From positions 1 to 42,361 of the forward strand of contig JAEUHH010000032.1 in assembly GCA_016795505.1 (NCBI GenBank): a stretch of DNA of 42,361 nucleotides, in the 5' to 3' direction. A program made the position numbers and the translations under genes. This document shows, piece by piece, positions 22,440-32,500 of this stretch (positions are counted from its first letter, which is position 1; every line of letters begins with the position of its first letter). The notes beneath the pieces are model-generated. The model was not told the DNA's origin, did no database searches, and was given only the letters and a program-made list of their open reading frames with translations. The DNA is from Verrucomicrobiales bacterium (GTDB lineage: Bacteria > Verrucomicrobiota > Verrucomicrobiia > Verrucomicrobiales > DEV007).

Positions 22440-23772
22440 CGTTTTCAGATCGATGGGTTTTCGTATCGGCAGGGACGCCACTCCCGATCGCCTCCGCATA
22501 GCAGCCCTCCAGAGCGGCGATCTGCTCGGCAAAGCCAAACTTTTCCCGCACCGACACATGGGCCTGCCGGGAAAAGCGGGCCAGCAGGGCCGGGTCGTCG
22601 AGCAGTTCCAGAATGGCTGACGCGAGGGCGGCGGGATCCTTTTCCGGCACCAGCAGACCGTCCGTGCCGCTCGCGACCGCCTCGGGGATGCCTCCGTGGG
22701 TCGTCGCCACGATCGGCAGACCGGCGGCCATGGCTTCGACCATCGCATTCGGCACGCCTTCCTGATCGGATGTCTCGGTCAGTTCGCTGGGATGCAAAAA
22801 GGCGTGGGCGCGGGCAAATTCCGCCCTCAGCCGGTCCTGATCGACCCAGCCGAGCAGTTCCACGTGCGCCTCCAGTCCCGCCGCACGCACCGCGTCGCGG
22901 AAGCGCGCCTCGTCCGGGCCGGTGCCGGCGAGGACGAACTTCAGACGAGGCCAGCGAGCCACCACGGTCGGGAGCGCCTGGAGGGTGGTGAACAGTCCCT
23001 TTTTGGGAATCAGGCGGCAGGCCTGGAGCAGCCGCCATTCGCCCGATTCCGGCGGCCGACGCTCGGCAAAGGTGATGTCGTCGAGCGGCACCGGCGTCCG
23101 GTTGAGCCGCAGCTTTTCAGGAGGGCATCCCAAGTCCCGCAGGCGGTCGAGCAGTGACTCGCTCCGCGCCAGGACCAGTCTGGCCTCGGCAAACACCTGA
23201 CGGAGCCCTTCCAGATAGCCCGGCCGATCGATGAACTTGACCACATCCACCCCGTGGAAGGACACCAGCCAGGGCACTCCGCTGGCCTGAAGCATCCGAC
23301 GGTATTTCACCGCCTTGTGGCCGTAATAGACATGCACCAAAGCCGGCTGCCACGCGGTCAGCAGATCGACCAAGTCGTAAGGGTGATAGTACTGGCCCGC
23401 ATTTCCCACATGACCGATCGGCACCGGCGGTGGCCACTGTTTGATGACGTGCTTGTAGTAGAAACGCTTCACGAAATTGCCCCGATAGCGGGGTTCGGTC
23501 CGTTTCTCCATCTTCACGACCGGTTCGAAGGGGAATTCCGCCACATTTTCCACCTGCTCGGCGAAGACGACGGTCCGAAATTCGCGCAGATGGGCGATCT
23601 GCCGGTAGAGACTCTGCATCTCCCGTTTCAGGTAAGTGCCGCACAGGCTGACGACCAGCGGGCGCGGGTCGTCGGCAGTCGGGGGAGTCGGTTGAGGCTC
23701 GGTCACGGCAAAAAGGTGGACGGTCGGGGCGGCAATGTGTCGCAGAGTGGCCCGCCGCCAGCCGGTTTTCAC
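22429..23772 (-). CDS. glycosyltransferase family 4
   Basis: 447 residues from a GTG at 23772 (the weakest point: an AGGT lies immediately upstream; a start further in is possible). Two Rossmann-like halves of a GT-B fold: N-terminal VVSLCGTYLKREMQSLYRQI, VHVYYGHKAVKYRRML and WLVSFHGVDVVKF; C-terminal GRxxxKKG-type RLIPKKGLFTTLQALPTVV, FVLAGTGPDEARFRDAV and the nucleotide-sugar EGVPNAMVEAMAAGLPIVAT with the EX7E-type pattern. It resembles retaining transferases of cell-surface polysaccharide pathways such as colanic acid. The donor and acceptor cannot be read. It converges on the small subtilase partner. Confidence 0.88.
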   Translation of the reverse strand: MKTGWRRATLRHIAAPTVHLFAVTEPQPTPPTADDPRPLVVSLCGTYLKREMQSLYRQIAHLREFRTVVFAEQVENVAEFPFEPVVKMEKRTEPRYRGNFVKRFYYKHVIKQWPPPVPIGHVGNAGQYYHPYDLVDLLTAWQPALVHVYYGHKAVKYRRMLQASGVPWLVSFHGVDVVKFIDRPGYLEGLRQVFAEARLVLARSESLLDRLRDLGCPPEKLRLNRTPVPLDDITFAERRPPESGEWRLLQACRLIPKKGLFTTLQALPTVVARWPRLKFVLAGTGPDEARFRDAVRAAGLEAHVELLGWVDQDRLRAEFARAHAFLHPSELTETSDQEGVPNAMVEAMAAGLPIVATTHGGIPEAVASGTDGLLVPEKDPAALASAILELLDDPALLARFSRQAHVSVREKFGFAEQIAALEGCYAEAIGSGVPADTKTHRSENAIP

Positions 23773-23860
23773 CTAAAAAAATCGGCTGCTTGAGCCCGGG
23801 CCAGGCGGGCGGTTCGGTGAGGCGCCCGGAGCCGGGGATCGGTGGGACGATTCCGATGCA

Positions 23861-23903
23861 ACAGGGTACGATCGGAGATGAGACAGGGTACGATCGGAAT
23901 CAG
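23861..23903. repeat. 22-bp repeat cluster (ACAGGGT/ATCGG family)
   Basis: Two units in direct orientation: ACAGGGT-ACG-ATCGG-AGATGAG (23861-23882) and ACAGGGT-ACG-ATCGG-AATCAG (23883-23903). The first 15 bases are identical in both. It is intergenic, 140 bp upstream of the Gfo/Idh gene. Confidence 0.8.
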
Positions 23904-24044
23904 CGTGCGTTCTCTGAGGGAGCGCCGGAGCGCGGTCGCAGGAAAGGTGGGGCGGTCCGGCATCCCGGTGACCGTGGAGGGGGGCAGTTGGCCGTATTTT
24001 CGCCGCTTGCAGGCCGGGTGGGACATCCGCTACTGTGGCAGCCC

Positions 24045-25406
24045 ATGAACAAGACCCCCGACTCTTCCTTCACCCCTTCGCGCCGCCGTTTTCTGCTGAC
24101 GGCATCGGGCGCGGCGGCCTTCCAGATCGTCCCGAGCCACGTGGTCCGTGCGCAGGATGGGCAGCAGGCTCCGAGCGACAAGCTGAACATCGCCTTCGTC
24201 GGCGCGGCCGGCCGGGGCTCGGCCAATCTGGGCGGCTGCATCAATGAAAATGTGTATGCCTTCGCGGATTGCGACCAGAGGCATGCGGCTGGGACGGTGC
24301 AAAAGCACCCGAAGGCGAAGTTTTACACCGACTGGCGCGAACTGCTCGACAAGGAGGGTAAAAACCTGGACTGCGTGGTGGTTTCAACGCCGGATCACAA
24401 TCACGCGATCGTCGCGATGGCGGCGATGCAACTGGGCAAGCATGTCTATGTGGAGAAGCCGCTGACCCGCACGATCTCCGAGGCGCGGGCACTGATGGCA
24501 GCGGCCCGGAAATACAAGGTCGTCACGCAGATGGGCAATCAGGGGCATGCGGCGGAAGGGGCGCGGCAGACGAACGAGTGGATCCAGAGCGGCTCGCTGG
24601 GCGAGATCCGCGAGGTCCACTGCCAGAGCACCCGGCCGATCTGGCCGCAGGATCTGGTGCGCCCGGCGAAGGAGGAGGTGCCGGCGACGCTGGACTGGGA
24701 TATCTGGCTGGGGCCGGCTCCGCTGGCGGACTACAGCAGCCAGATCGCGCCGTTCAAGTGGCGTGGCTATCTGGATTATGGCACGGGCGCGCTGGGCGAC
24801 ATGGGCGCGCATATTTTCGATCATCCGGTCTGGGCGCTGGATCTGGGTATGCCGGAGACGATCGAGGCCAAGGTGGAGCGTCACACGCCGGGCAGCGAAA
24901 AGGTGAGCCACCCGGCTTCCTGCACGATCACCTACCAATTCGCGGCGAAGGGCAACCGGCCGCCGGTGAAACTGGTCTGGTTCGACGGCAAACACCGCAT
25001 GCCGCGGCCGGAAAAGATGGATATGGACAAGAATCCGCCCGGTGACGGCTGCATTTACTACGGCAGCAAGCATGTGATGATGCACGGCAGCCACGGAGGG
25101 GCACCGAGTCTGGTGAATGCGGCGGAAGCGGCCAGCTTTCAGGCACCTCCGAAGACGATGGAGCGCTCGCCAGGTCACCATGCGGAGTGGATCGCGGCCT
25201 GCAAGGCGGGTAATCCGGCGGGCTCGAAGTCGAATTTCGACTACGCGGCGCCGTTGACGGAGATCATGTTGCTGGGCTGCATCGCGGCCCAGGTCGGCGA
25301 CGGCACCAAGCTGACGTGGAATGCGGAGACCCTGAAAACGGGCAATGCGGAAGCCGATGCGCTGGTGCATCACCACTATCGTGACGGGTGGAGCCTGGGA
25401 TCATGA
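24045..25406 (+). CDS. Gfo/Idh/MocA family oxidoreductase, Tat-exported
   Basis: 453 residues from ATG 24045; the longer frame upstream runs through the repeat cluster and lacks family sequence. A twin-arginine signal is evident, PSRRRFLLTASGAAAF. The N-terminal Rossmann domain begins KLNIAFVGAAGRGSANLGG, followed by VVVSTPDHNHAIVAMAAM and the conserved GKHVYVEKPLTRTISEARAL with the catalytic-site Lys. The C-terminal alpha/beta sheet domain (from about 160) contains LDWDIWLGPAPLADYS and DYGTGALGDMGAHIFDHPV. Such exported forms are very numerous in Verrucomicrobiota and Planctomycetota and probably act on sugars. The stop codon overlaps the thiS start by 4 bp. Confidence 0.93.
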   Translation: MNKTPDSSFTPSRRRFLLTASGAAAFQIVPSHVVRAQDGQQAPSDKLNIAFVGAAGRGSANLGGCINENVYAFADCDQRHAAGTVQKHPKAKFYTDWRELLDKEGKNLDCVVVSTPDHNHAIVAMAAMQLGKHVYVEKPLTRTISEARALMAAARKYKVVTQMGNQGHAAEGARQTNEWIQSGSLGEIREVHCQSTRPIWPQDLVRPAKEEVPATLDWDIWLGPAPLADYSSQIAPFKWRGYLDYGTGALGDMGAHIFDHPVWALDLGMPETIEAKVERHTPGSEKVSHPASCTITYQFAAKGNRPPVKLVWFDGKHRMPRPEKMDMDKNPPGDGCIYYGSKHVMMHGSHGGAPSLVNAAEAASFQAPPKTMERSPGHHAEWIAACKAGNPAGSKSNFDYAAPLTEIMLLGCIAAQVGDGTKLTWNAETLKTGNAEADALVHHHYRDGWSLGS

Positions 25407-25606
25407 CCATTCACCTGAACGGCGAGGCAAAAGCCATCGAAGGCGGTCCGTGCCCCGTGACCGAGCTGCTGGAGCGGCTCGGTCTCGGCGGGCAGCCGGT
25501 GTTGGTGGAACTGGACGGGCAGGCGCTGTTGCGGACGGAGTTCGCTGACAGCGTCGTGTCCGACGGCTCTCAGGTGGAGGTGATCCGCATGGTGGCGGGT
25601 GGGTGA
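25403..25606 (+). CDS. thiS: ThiS, sulfur carrier protein of thiamine synthesis
   Basis: 67 residues, start overlapping the Gfo/Idh stop (ATGA). It has the ubiquitin-like beta-grasp pattern: MTIHLNGEAKAIEG, TELLERLGLGGQPVLVELDG, and VSDGSQVEVIRMVAGG with the terminal Gly-Gly that carries the thiocarboxylate. It normally works with ThiF and ThiG to supply sulfur for the thiazole ring. No thiG, thiF, thiE or thiO is visible nearby, and an exported oxidoreductase upstream is an odd partner, so the role may be orphan or moonlighting. Confidence 0.85.
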   Translation: MTIHLNGEAKAIEGGPCPVTELLERLGLGGQPVLVELDGQALLRTEFADSVVSDGSQVEVIRMVAGG

Positions 25607-25618
25607 CGGCGGAAACCA

Positions 25619-25639
25619 GGGGAGCGACTCCCCGTTTCA
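25619..25639. terminator. perfect GGGGAG-CGA-CTCCCC hairpin between convergent genes
   Basis: A 6-bp stem with a 3-nt loop (25619-25624 with 25628-25633), followed by GTTTC. It sits between the stop of thiS (plus) and the stop of rlpA (minus), the right place for a shared bidirectional terminator, but the T-tract is poor. Confidence 0.4.
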
Positions 25640-26191
25640 GACAGAGCCGGGCCGACCGAGCACCTGGATCTCGACCGGGACGATGCCGGAACTGACCATG
25701 CCGAGGTTTTCGGCGGCGTTCAGGCTCACGTCGATGATGCGGCCTTTGATGAAGGGGCCGCGGTCGGTGATTTTGACGATTTCGGACCGGCCGTTTTTGA
25801 GATTGGTCACCCGAACCAGCGTGCCGAAGGGCAGGGTGCGATGGGCGGCGGTGGAGACGGAGTCTTTCAGCGGGATGCCGCTGGCGGTGCGGGTGCCGTT
25901 GGTGCGGACGCGGTAGAAGCTGCCGATGCCGCGGGAGGTGGGGCCGCCGTGAGCCAGGGGAGCCGCGGGCGCGCCCGATGAGCCGGGCACGTAGGCGACG
26001 GTCTGGGGATGAAAATCGGGTACAGCCGTGGCGGCGGGCTGCGGATCGAGGACTGGCGGCTCGTAGTAGTCCGAACGCGACGGTGCAGGCGCCTCGTTTT
26101 TAGCGAGACGGAGCGAGCCACACTGAGTGAGGGGCAGGGGAGTCAGCAGGGCCAGCGCGAGGGGCGCGAGCCGGGGAGTGAGGGCGATCAT
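25637..26191 (-). CDS. rlpA: RlpA-type septal lytic transglycosylase lipoprotein
   Basis: 184 residues from ATG 26191; the frame is open further upstream, but this start gives a lipoprotein signal with lipobox-like PLTQC (Cys near 24). A Pro-rich linker (about 30-80) leads to the double-psi beta-barrel: GIGSFYRVRTNGTRTASGIP, LKDSVSTAAHRTLPFGTLVR, VTNLKNGRSEIVKITDRGPF and IKGRIIDVSLNAAENLGM. The catalytic-region His and Asp (TAAH and TDRGPF) are kept. No SPOR domain is present, so it is the short form. RlpA cuts stem-peptide-free glycan strands at the septum, or is only structural in some species. Confidence 0.9.
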   Translation of the reverse strand: MIALTPRLAPLALALLTPLPLTQCGSLRLAKNEAPAPSRSDYYEPPVLDPQPAATAVPDFHPQTVAYVPGSSGAPAAPLAHGGPTSRGIGSFYRVRTNGTRTASGIPLKDSVSTAAHRTLPFGTLVRVTNLKNGRSEIVKITDRGPFIKGRIIDVSLNAAENLGMVSSGIVPVEIQVLGRPGSV

Positions 26192-26357
26192 GAACGGGGA
26201 GGTCTGGGGAGTGAATGAAGGGGACCCGGTTCCGACTTGCTGTAATTTCCCATCAATTCTGGAATGGATCAAACGGAAATCAGCCCGTCATGGGCGAGGC
26301 CGGGTGAGGTGGAAAAATCCTTTGGCGTTTTGTTTTCATCGCTTTAGGAACTGATGC

Positions 26358-27251
26358 ATGATGAAACAGCGTCTTGACGTTCAATCGGTCGGCTTTGTGG
26401 GCCTCGGCAACATGGGTGCGCCGATGGCGCGGCATCTTCACGAGGCGGGAGCCGTGGTGACGGTGTGGAATCGCGGGGACGGGCCGGCAGAGCGGGCCGT
26501 GGCGCTGGGGATGCGCCGCGCGGGCAGTTTGCGGGAACTGGGACAAGCGGTCGGCCCAGGCATCATCGGGATGAACCTGACGCGCACGGAAGTGGTCGAG
26601 ACGGTGGTCTTCGGGGCTGGAGGGCTGGCCGAGGGACTGGTGCCGGGGGCCCTGCTGATTGATTTCGGCACCACGGGTGTGCCGGAAACGCGGGAATTCG
26701 CCCGGCGCCTGGCCGATCAGGGATGCGGCTGGGTCGATGCCCCGGTCTCCGGCGGTCAGGTGGGGGCGGAGGCGGGCAATCTAACGATCATGGCCGGAGG
26801 GACGGAGGCGGATTTTGCCCGCGCCCTGCCGGTGCTGCGCGTGGTGGGGGAGAAGGTGACCCATCTCGGTCCCGCGGGATCGGGTCAGGTGACGAAACTG
26901 GCGAACCAACTCATCGTCGCGCAGACCATCGATGCGGTGGCCCAGGCGCTGGTGATGGCCGAACGGGCGGGAGTCGACCCGGCCAAGGTTCGCGAGGCGC
27001 TGCGGGGAGGTTTTGCTGAAAGTCGCATCCTCGATCTTCATGGCGACCGGATGGTGCGCCGGGATTTCGCGCCAGGCGGCCGGTCGGAGCTGCAATTGAA
27101 GGATGTGCGGCTGATGTGCGATCTGGTGGACGATCTGGGGCTGGATTTCCCGACCCTGCGGAACAGTCTGGCGCGCTGGGTGGAATTCGTGGAGGAGCGA
27201 GGCCACGGCGACCTGGATCACTCCGGGCTGTGGAGGCTGTATGGCGGTTGA
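26358..27251 (+). CDS. NAD(P)-dependent beta-hydroxyacid dehydrogenase (HIBADH/GarR family)
   Basis: 297 residues, usual family length; ATG at 26358 or 26361. Dinucleotide motif VGFVGLGNMGAPMARHLHEA near 11-30, substrate-binding VDAPVSGGQVGAEAGNLTIM near 125-145, and the catalytic Lys in GSGQVTKLANQLIVAQTIDA near 175-195. The family covers 3-hydroxyisobutyrate dehydrogenase, tartronate semialdehyde reductase and 6-phosphogluconate-like enzymes; which substrate applies cannot be decided here. It is a single gene, convergent with the AraC-type gene. Confidence 0.9.
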   Translation: MMKQRLDVQSVGFVGLGNMGAPMARHLHEAGAVVTVWNRGDGPAERAVALGMRRAGSLRELGQAVGPGIIGMNLTRTEVVETVVFGAGGLAEGLVPGALLIDFGTTGVPETREFARRLADQGCGWVDAPVSGGQVGAEAGNLTIMAGGTEADFARALPVLRVVGEKVTHLGPAGSGQVTKLANQLIVAQTIDAVAQALVMAERAGVDPAKVREALRGGFAESRILDLHGDRMVRRDFAPGGRSELQLKDVRLMCDLVDDLGLDFPTLRNSLARWVEFVEERGHGDLDHSGLWRLYGG

Positions 27252-27272
27252 GACGACCGGTCAGCGGGATTG

Positions 27273-28013
27273 TCAGCGGAACTGCCGTCGGTAGGCCAGC
27301 GGAGTGGTGCCCATGTGCTTGCGGAATTGCCGGGTGAAGGCCGCCTGATCGTAGAAGCCCACGGCGGTGGCGATGGAGGCCAGCGCGCGCGAGGTGCGGC
27401 GGAGATCATCGCAGGCGGCATAAACGCGGGTTTTGATGAGGAATTGCAGCGGGCTGGTGCGGAGGTGCTGCTTGAATTTCCGCTCGAACTGCCGCTCCGA
27501 CAGCCCGCACATGTCGGCGAGGGCGGGGATGGCGATGTCGCGGTGGAAATTCTCCCCGATGAAGCGCAACGCCGGTGCCAGGGCGGCATCGGTGGTGACG
27601 GGGTTCCCAGGATGCTCGCCACAAGGGCGGATGGTGCCCATGACGCCGATGACCTCGCCGGTGGTGCTGACGACGGGCAGCTTGTCGGTGATGAACCAGC
27701 CGGGAATGCCCTGGGGATTGATGAAAATTTCGAGGATTTCCAGCATCGGTTCGCCGGTCTCGATGACGTGGAGATCGTCCTGACGAAATTTTTCCGCCAG
27801 ACTGCGCGGCAGCAGTTCGAAGTCGGTCACACCCCAGAAGTCTTCTTCGCGTGGGTAGCCATAGAGGCGCAGCAGGGCTCGATTGGCGGCGAGGAGGCGG
27901 CCATCCCGGTCCTTGGCAAAGAACAGCACGCCGGGGAGGTGATCGAAAAGACGGTAAAAATGCGATTCCGGGGGGATGGCCCGGAAAAATCGCTCGCGGA
28001 GTTCCTGTGACAT
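27273..28013 (-). CDS. PAS-domain AraC family transcriptional regulator
   Basis: 246 residues from ATG 28013. Residues about 15-125 form a PAS domain (FYRLFDHLPGVLFFAKDRDG, LLAANRALLRLYGYPREEDF, VTDFELLPRSLAEKFRQDD), which probably binds a small ligand or cofactor. Residues 145-246 carry two helix-turn-helix motifs: IAIPALADMCGLSERQFERK and ALASIATAVGFYDQAAFTRQ followed by FRKHMGTTPLAYRRQF. It is divergent from the coiled-coil membrane gene, 91 bp away, which is its most likely target by position. Confidence 0.92.
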   Translation of the reverse strand: MSQELRERFFRAIPPESHFYRLFDHLPGVLFFAKDRDGRLLAANRALLRLYGYPREEDFWGVTDFELLPRSLAEKFRQDDLHVIETGEPMLEILEIFINPQGIPGWFITDKLPVVSTTGEVIGVMGTIRPCGEHPGNPVTTDAALAPALRFIGENFHRDIAIPALADMCGLSERQFERKFKQHLRTSPLQFLIKTRVYAACDDLRRTSRALASIATAVGFYDQAAFTRQFRKHMGTTPLAYRRQFR

Positions 28014-28104
28014 GGGCGCGGGGAGTGTCGATCGGGTGGAAAGAATCGGAAAAAGGCGCGCGTAATGGTGGCAGACACCCGCTACAAGGGCTATTGTAAA
28101 CATC

Positions 28105-29016
28105 ATGAGCGAGACAATCGACGCGGAAACCACCGGACCGACCACTGACTCGGGCAGCGGTGGCGGGGGAAAGGTGGCAGTCATCGTGCTGTCCCTGCTG
28201 CTGGTCGCAGCCATCGGAGGAGCCGGTGCGCTGGGCTGGCTCTGGAGCGAGGAGCAAAAAAAAGTGCTCACCGCCGAGACCAAGGCGTCCGAACTCACGA
28301 CCAAAGTGGGTGATCTGGAGCGGGAACGCGACGGTCTGACGGCCCAGCTGAACGACAGCCGGGCGGAACTGAACCGGGAGCGCGCCGACCGGCTGAAAGA
28401 GCGTGAGCAACTCCTCGCGGAGAAGCGGGACGAACTGCAACGGGCCTATGCCCAGTTCAACGAGATCGTTTATGACAGTCGCAAGACGCTGGAATACATC
28501 GGCACGGTCGAGGACAAGCTCAAGACGGGCAAGGCGCTAAGCGAAAAGGACGCTGCCGACCTGCGCTCGGTGGTGACAGGGATGGAATTCCTCCAGCGTC
28601 AGTACAGCAAGCCGATCCAGGAATTTCGCGAACTGGAGCGTTTTCTCGCCGATCAGTTGGCGGCTCCCGCGATGGTGGCTCCGGGCGAACGCTACGGGCT
28701 GCTGAAGCGGATCTTCAACAACGACGACTACAAGCGCGATCGGGAGGCGTTTTTCAAGGATCAGGGGCAGCGCGAGGCCTTCGACCGCGCCCGGGTGAAG
28801 GTCCAGCAGGCCTATGCCAATGCCCAGGCGCAAATGAAAGCCGTGACGCTGGATACGGAAAAATATCTCGACCAACTCGACGCCATCGCGAATGCCAACA
28901 CGGCCAATGCGAAGGAGATCCAGGAGTTTTTTGCCAAATCGCGTGAAATCCTCAAGATTCACGACAAGATCATGAGTCTGGAGCCCGAGAAGGAACTCCA
29001 GGGAGTGAGGCCCTGA
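28105..29016 (+). CDS. hypothetical single-pass membrane protein with coiled coil
   Basis: 303 residues, no family recognised. A 22-residue soluble start rich in Thr and Gly is followed by one membrane helix (VAVIVLSLLLVAAIGGAGAL, about 24-46) and then a long coiled coil (about 52-120, with SELTTKVGDLERERDGLTAQ). Further helices make up the rest, ending EKELQGVRP. There are no cysteines or enzymatic motifs. The shape resembles a cell-envelope spacer or a kinesin-like accessory of unknown function. It is divergent from the AraC-type gene. Confidence 0.75.
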   Translation: MSETIDAETTGPTTDSGSGGGGKVAVIVLSLLLVAAIGGAGALGWLWSEEQKKVLTAETKASELTTKVGDLERERDGLTAQLNDSRAELNRERADRLKEREQLLAEKRDELQRAYAQFNEIVYDSRKTLEYIGTVEDKLKTGKALSEKDAADLRSVVTGMEFLQRQYSKPIQEFRELERFLADQLAAPAMVAPGERYGLLKRIFNNDDYKRDREAFFKDQGQREAFDRARVKVQQAYANAQAQMKAVTLDTEKYLDQLDAIANANTANAKEIQEFFAKSREILKIHDKIMSLEPEKELQGVRP

Positions 29017-29547
29017 TTTTTCTGGCTTGCTCGATTTTTTTTGAGGGGCGCGTTGATGCTGGCGCCCTGGGGAGCGGGTTCCCGCTTGGTCACAAAGGCG
29101 GTGGATACGGCAAGGAATAGAGGATTTCCCTCTTGTTGCCTTGCCTGATGTGCCTCCAGCGCGGTTTTTTTCGTGGCTTTTCCTCTTTTTGTCGGAGCGA
29201 AAAGGGGCGCGAACGGATCCGTCCGGGAGTGGAAAAGCGGTCCCTCCGGGGGGCACTTTGGCGGAAAAGTTTGGACTTCCGAAGGTTCCCGCAGTCCCAT
29301 GCCGGAATTGGGCGGTTGCGGAGCGGCCAAAATTCGCTTTCATCGACGGGAAATTGGTCTTGACCAAAACGCGACTTATTGCTGAAACTGCCGCTTTAAC
29401 GCCATTTTTCCGCCTGATTTTGACCACCTTGCCGACCGAACAGCCTATGCGATGGCCGAATCTCCCCTCCGCGGGGGTGGGAGATCCGGTTTTTTGTGTG
29501 GGTGAATGACGGTCGATTTTCCCTTTTTGAGTAGTTACCCAATCGCC
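29017..29547. other. intergenic region ahead of the giant adhesin gene
   Basis: About 530 bp with T-rich runs near 29030-29045 and 29165-29185 (possible terminators of the preceding gene, without good stems). TTGACC boxes at about 29358 and 29420 could be -35 elements. The open frame covering 29141-29509 has no family features. Nothing firm beyond this is visible. Confidence 0.4.
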
Positions 29548-32500
29548 ATGAAAACGCTCACATCCTCCCTGCGCCGTAGCCAGACGCTCCAGAAGTCGCT
29601 GCTCGCGCTGACTTTTCCCGGCTTGGGTTTGCTTCCGATGCCGCTGTTGGCGAATCCCAGTGGCGGGGTGGTCGTGAATGGTGTGGCGGAGATCGGGGAT
29701 GGCTTGGGCGGGCATCTGATCATCAATCAGGGGAGCGACAAGGCGATCATCAACTGGCAGGATTTCTCGATCGGGGCGGGGGAGATCACCCAGTTCATCC
29801 AACCGGGATCGGGCTCGGCCACGCTGAACCGGGTCGTGTCCGGCAATCCCTCGGCCATCCACGGGGCCTTGCAGGCGAACGGCAAGATCTTCGTCATCAA
29901 CCCGAATGGCATCATGGTCGGTCCCAGTGGTTCGATCGACGTGGCCGGCCTGGTGCTGTCGACGCTCGATGTGAGCGACGCGGAGTTCATGGCAGGGGGC
30001 GACATGGTTTTCCGCGGCAACAGTAGCGCGGGTGTCTCGAATTTTGGCCGGATCAATGCGATCGGCGGCGATGTGTTTCTGATCGGCAAGACGGTGACGA
30101 ATGCCGGGGCCATCACGGCCAGCGGCACGGTCGGTCTGGCGGCCGGCGAAGAGGTGCTGATCACGGCCAACCCTGACGCGAACGGCGAGCGCGTTTTCGT
30201 GAAGCCGTCGGGCAGCGGCGGAGTAAGCAATGGCGTTACCAACACGGGCACGATCGAGGGCTCGGCGGTGGAGTTGAAGGCTCACGGCAATCTCTATGCG
30301 CTGGCGATCAACAATTCCGGCTCGATCCGGGCTACCGGGGCCTCGGCCAGCGGCGGGAGGGTCTTTTTGCGCGCTCCGGGTGGTCGGGTGGACAATTCCG
30401 GCTCCATCGCCGCCACGGTTCCGGGCGGTAATGGCGGGCGCATTCTCATCGAAGGCGCGATCGTCAATGCCGGAGGAACGATCGATGCCGGCGCGACGAC
30501 CCAACAGGGTCGGGGCGGAGAAGTAACCCTGTTGGGTGAGCAGATCAATGTGCCGAACGGAGCGCGGATTTCGGCCGATGGCGGCACCGGCGGCACGGTT
30601 CGGATCGGCGGATTGGCGGGCGAGACCCAGGCGACGTCGATTTCCGTGGGCAGCGGCGCGCGGGTCAGCGCGGACGGTTCGGCGGGCAATGGCGGCAGTG
30701 TTTCGATCCTCGGCGGGCTGAATTCGGCCGTGACGGTCGGCGGCAATGTGAGCGCGAATGGTGCGGATGGCTTTTCGGCTGGGACGGTTTCGGTAAACGG
30801 AGCCGCAGTCGGTCTGGCCCAAGGTGGGGCCCTGTCCGCTTCGGGCGGTACGGGTGGCGCGGTGGCTCTGACAGCGGCGGACTCGCTGAACATCGATGGC
30901 ACGGTCGAAGCGATGGGGCGCGAGGCGGTGGGTGGTCTGGTGACGGCCAAAGCCGACGGCAATCTGTCGGTGGGCAGTTCCGGAGCGATCAACACGGGTG
31001 GTCAGACCAGCGGCGGCTTGGTGGTGGTCGATTCGGACAACGGCACGACCAAAATTGCCGGGACGGTGAGTGCCACCGGGACGACTGGTGCGGGTGGTGA
31101 AGTCCGGGTGACCGGTCCGGCCATCGAAGTGCTCGGCGGTGCCACGCTCAATGCCTCCGGCGAGACGGCCGGTGGTGCTTTGCGCGTGGGCGGCGGGGTG
31201 CAGGGGGCCGACGCCTCGATGGCGAATGCCACGACGACGACGGTGGCCAATGGAGCGACGCTGAAGGCGGATGGCATTGGCAATGATTCGACTGGCGGTT
31301 CGGTGGTGGTGTGGGCCGATGGCGATACCGATTTCCGCGGCTCCATTTCGGCCCAGGGCGGTCAACAGGGAGGTTTTGTGGAAGTTTCCGGCAAGCAAAC
31401 GCTCCTGTTCGATGGCTCTGTGGATACCACGGACCTGAATGGTGGTGCGGGCACGCTGCTGCTCGACCCGACGAACATCACGGTCAACACGGCCGCCTCC
31501 GGTGCCAACAACATCCAGAACACCGCCCTCCAAGCGGCTCTGGCGGCCAACAATGTGGTGATCTCCACCCAGAGCGCGGGTGCTGATGCCGGCTGGATCA
31601 GTGTCGAGGCGGATGTGAACTGGAACTCCGCCTTCAGCCTGACCCTGCTGGCTGAGGACAGCATCTACATCGCCCGCGACGTCCGGAATGCCGGAACCGG
31701 CAACGTGAATCTGCTGGCGGGCTGGGATTCGGCCAATTTCTCCTTCACCGACATCGGTGGCAGCGGCACGGCTTCCACAACGCCCTTCGGAGTCCTCGCG
31801 GCGGGCGATGTCGACATGGCTACGGCTTTCGGCAGTCCCGCGGCATTCGGGAACAACAATGGCAGCATTTTCATCGGCCGGAATCAGGCGGGGGCTCAGG
31901 GAAATGGGGTCGAGGTCGGCAGCCGCCTGGGCGGGACCAACGCGATTGGGTATGGCCTGACCTTGGTCGGAAACGATGCCACGGCCGACGGCTTTGCCCA
32001 ACTCGGCGTGCGACCGGTCGCCGGGGCGACCACCGCCACCGGTGACATCCGGGTGAACCTGAAGGCCGGCGGCCTGACGATGGAGGGCGGCAATGCCAGC
32101 GGTTCCTACACCCAGATCGGTCATGGCGGTCTGGGGTCGGCTGCGACGGCTATCGACAGCGACATCACGGTGGAATTCCTCGAATTGGGTGACGTGTCGA
32201 TCCAGGGCGGTGCGGCGGCCAACTCCTATGCGCAGATCGGTAATGGCGGCTCGGGTGTCGGTGGCACCAAGGATGGCGCGGTGATGATGACCCAGTTCCT
32301 CAATTTCAATCTCGCCGCGGGGAATGCGGTCGGTTCCTATGCCCAAGTCGGGCATGGAGGCTTCAATGGAGGTGGCGTGATCGGTGGCACCACTCTCGCG
32401 GACATCACTCTGCTTGGTACTGCCAACAGTCTCGCCACCATCAGCGGGGCGGGTGGCAACGACGCCTATGCCCTGATCGGCAATGGCGGCAGCGGAAGCA

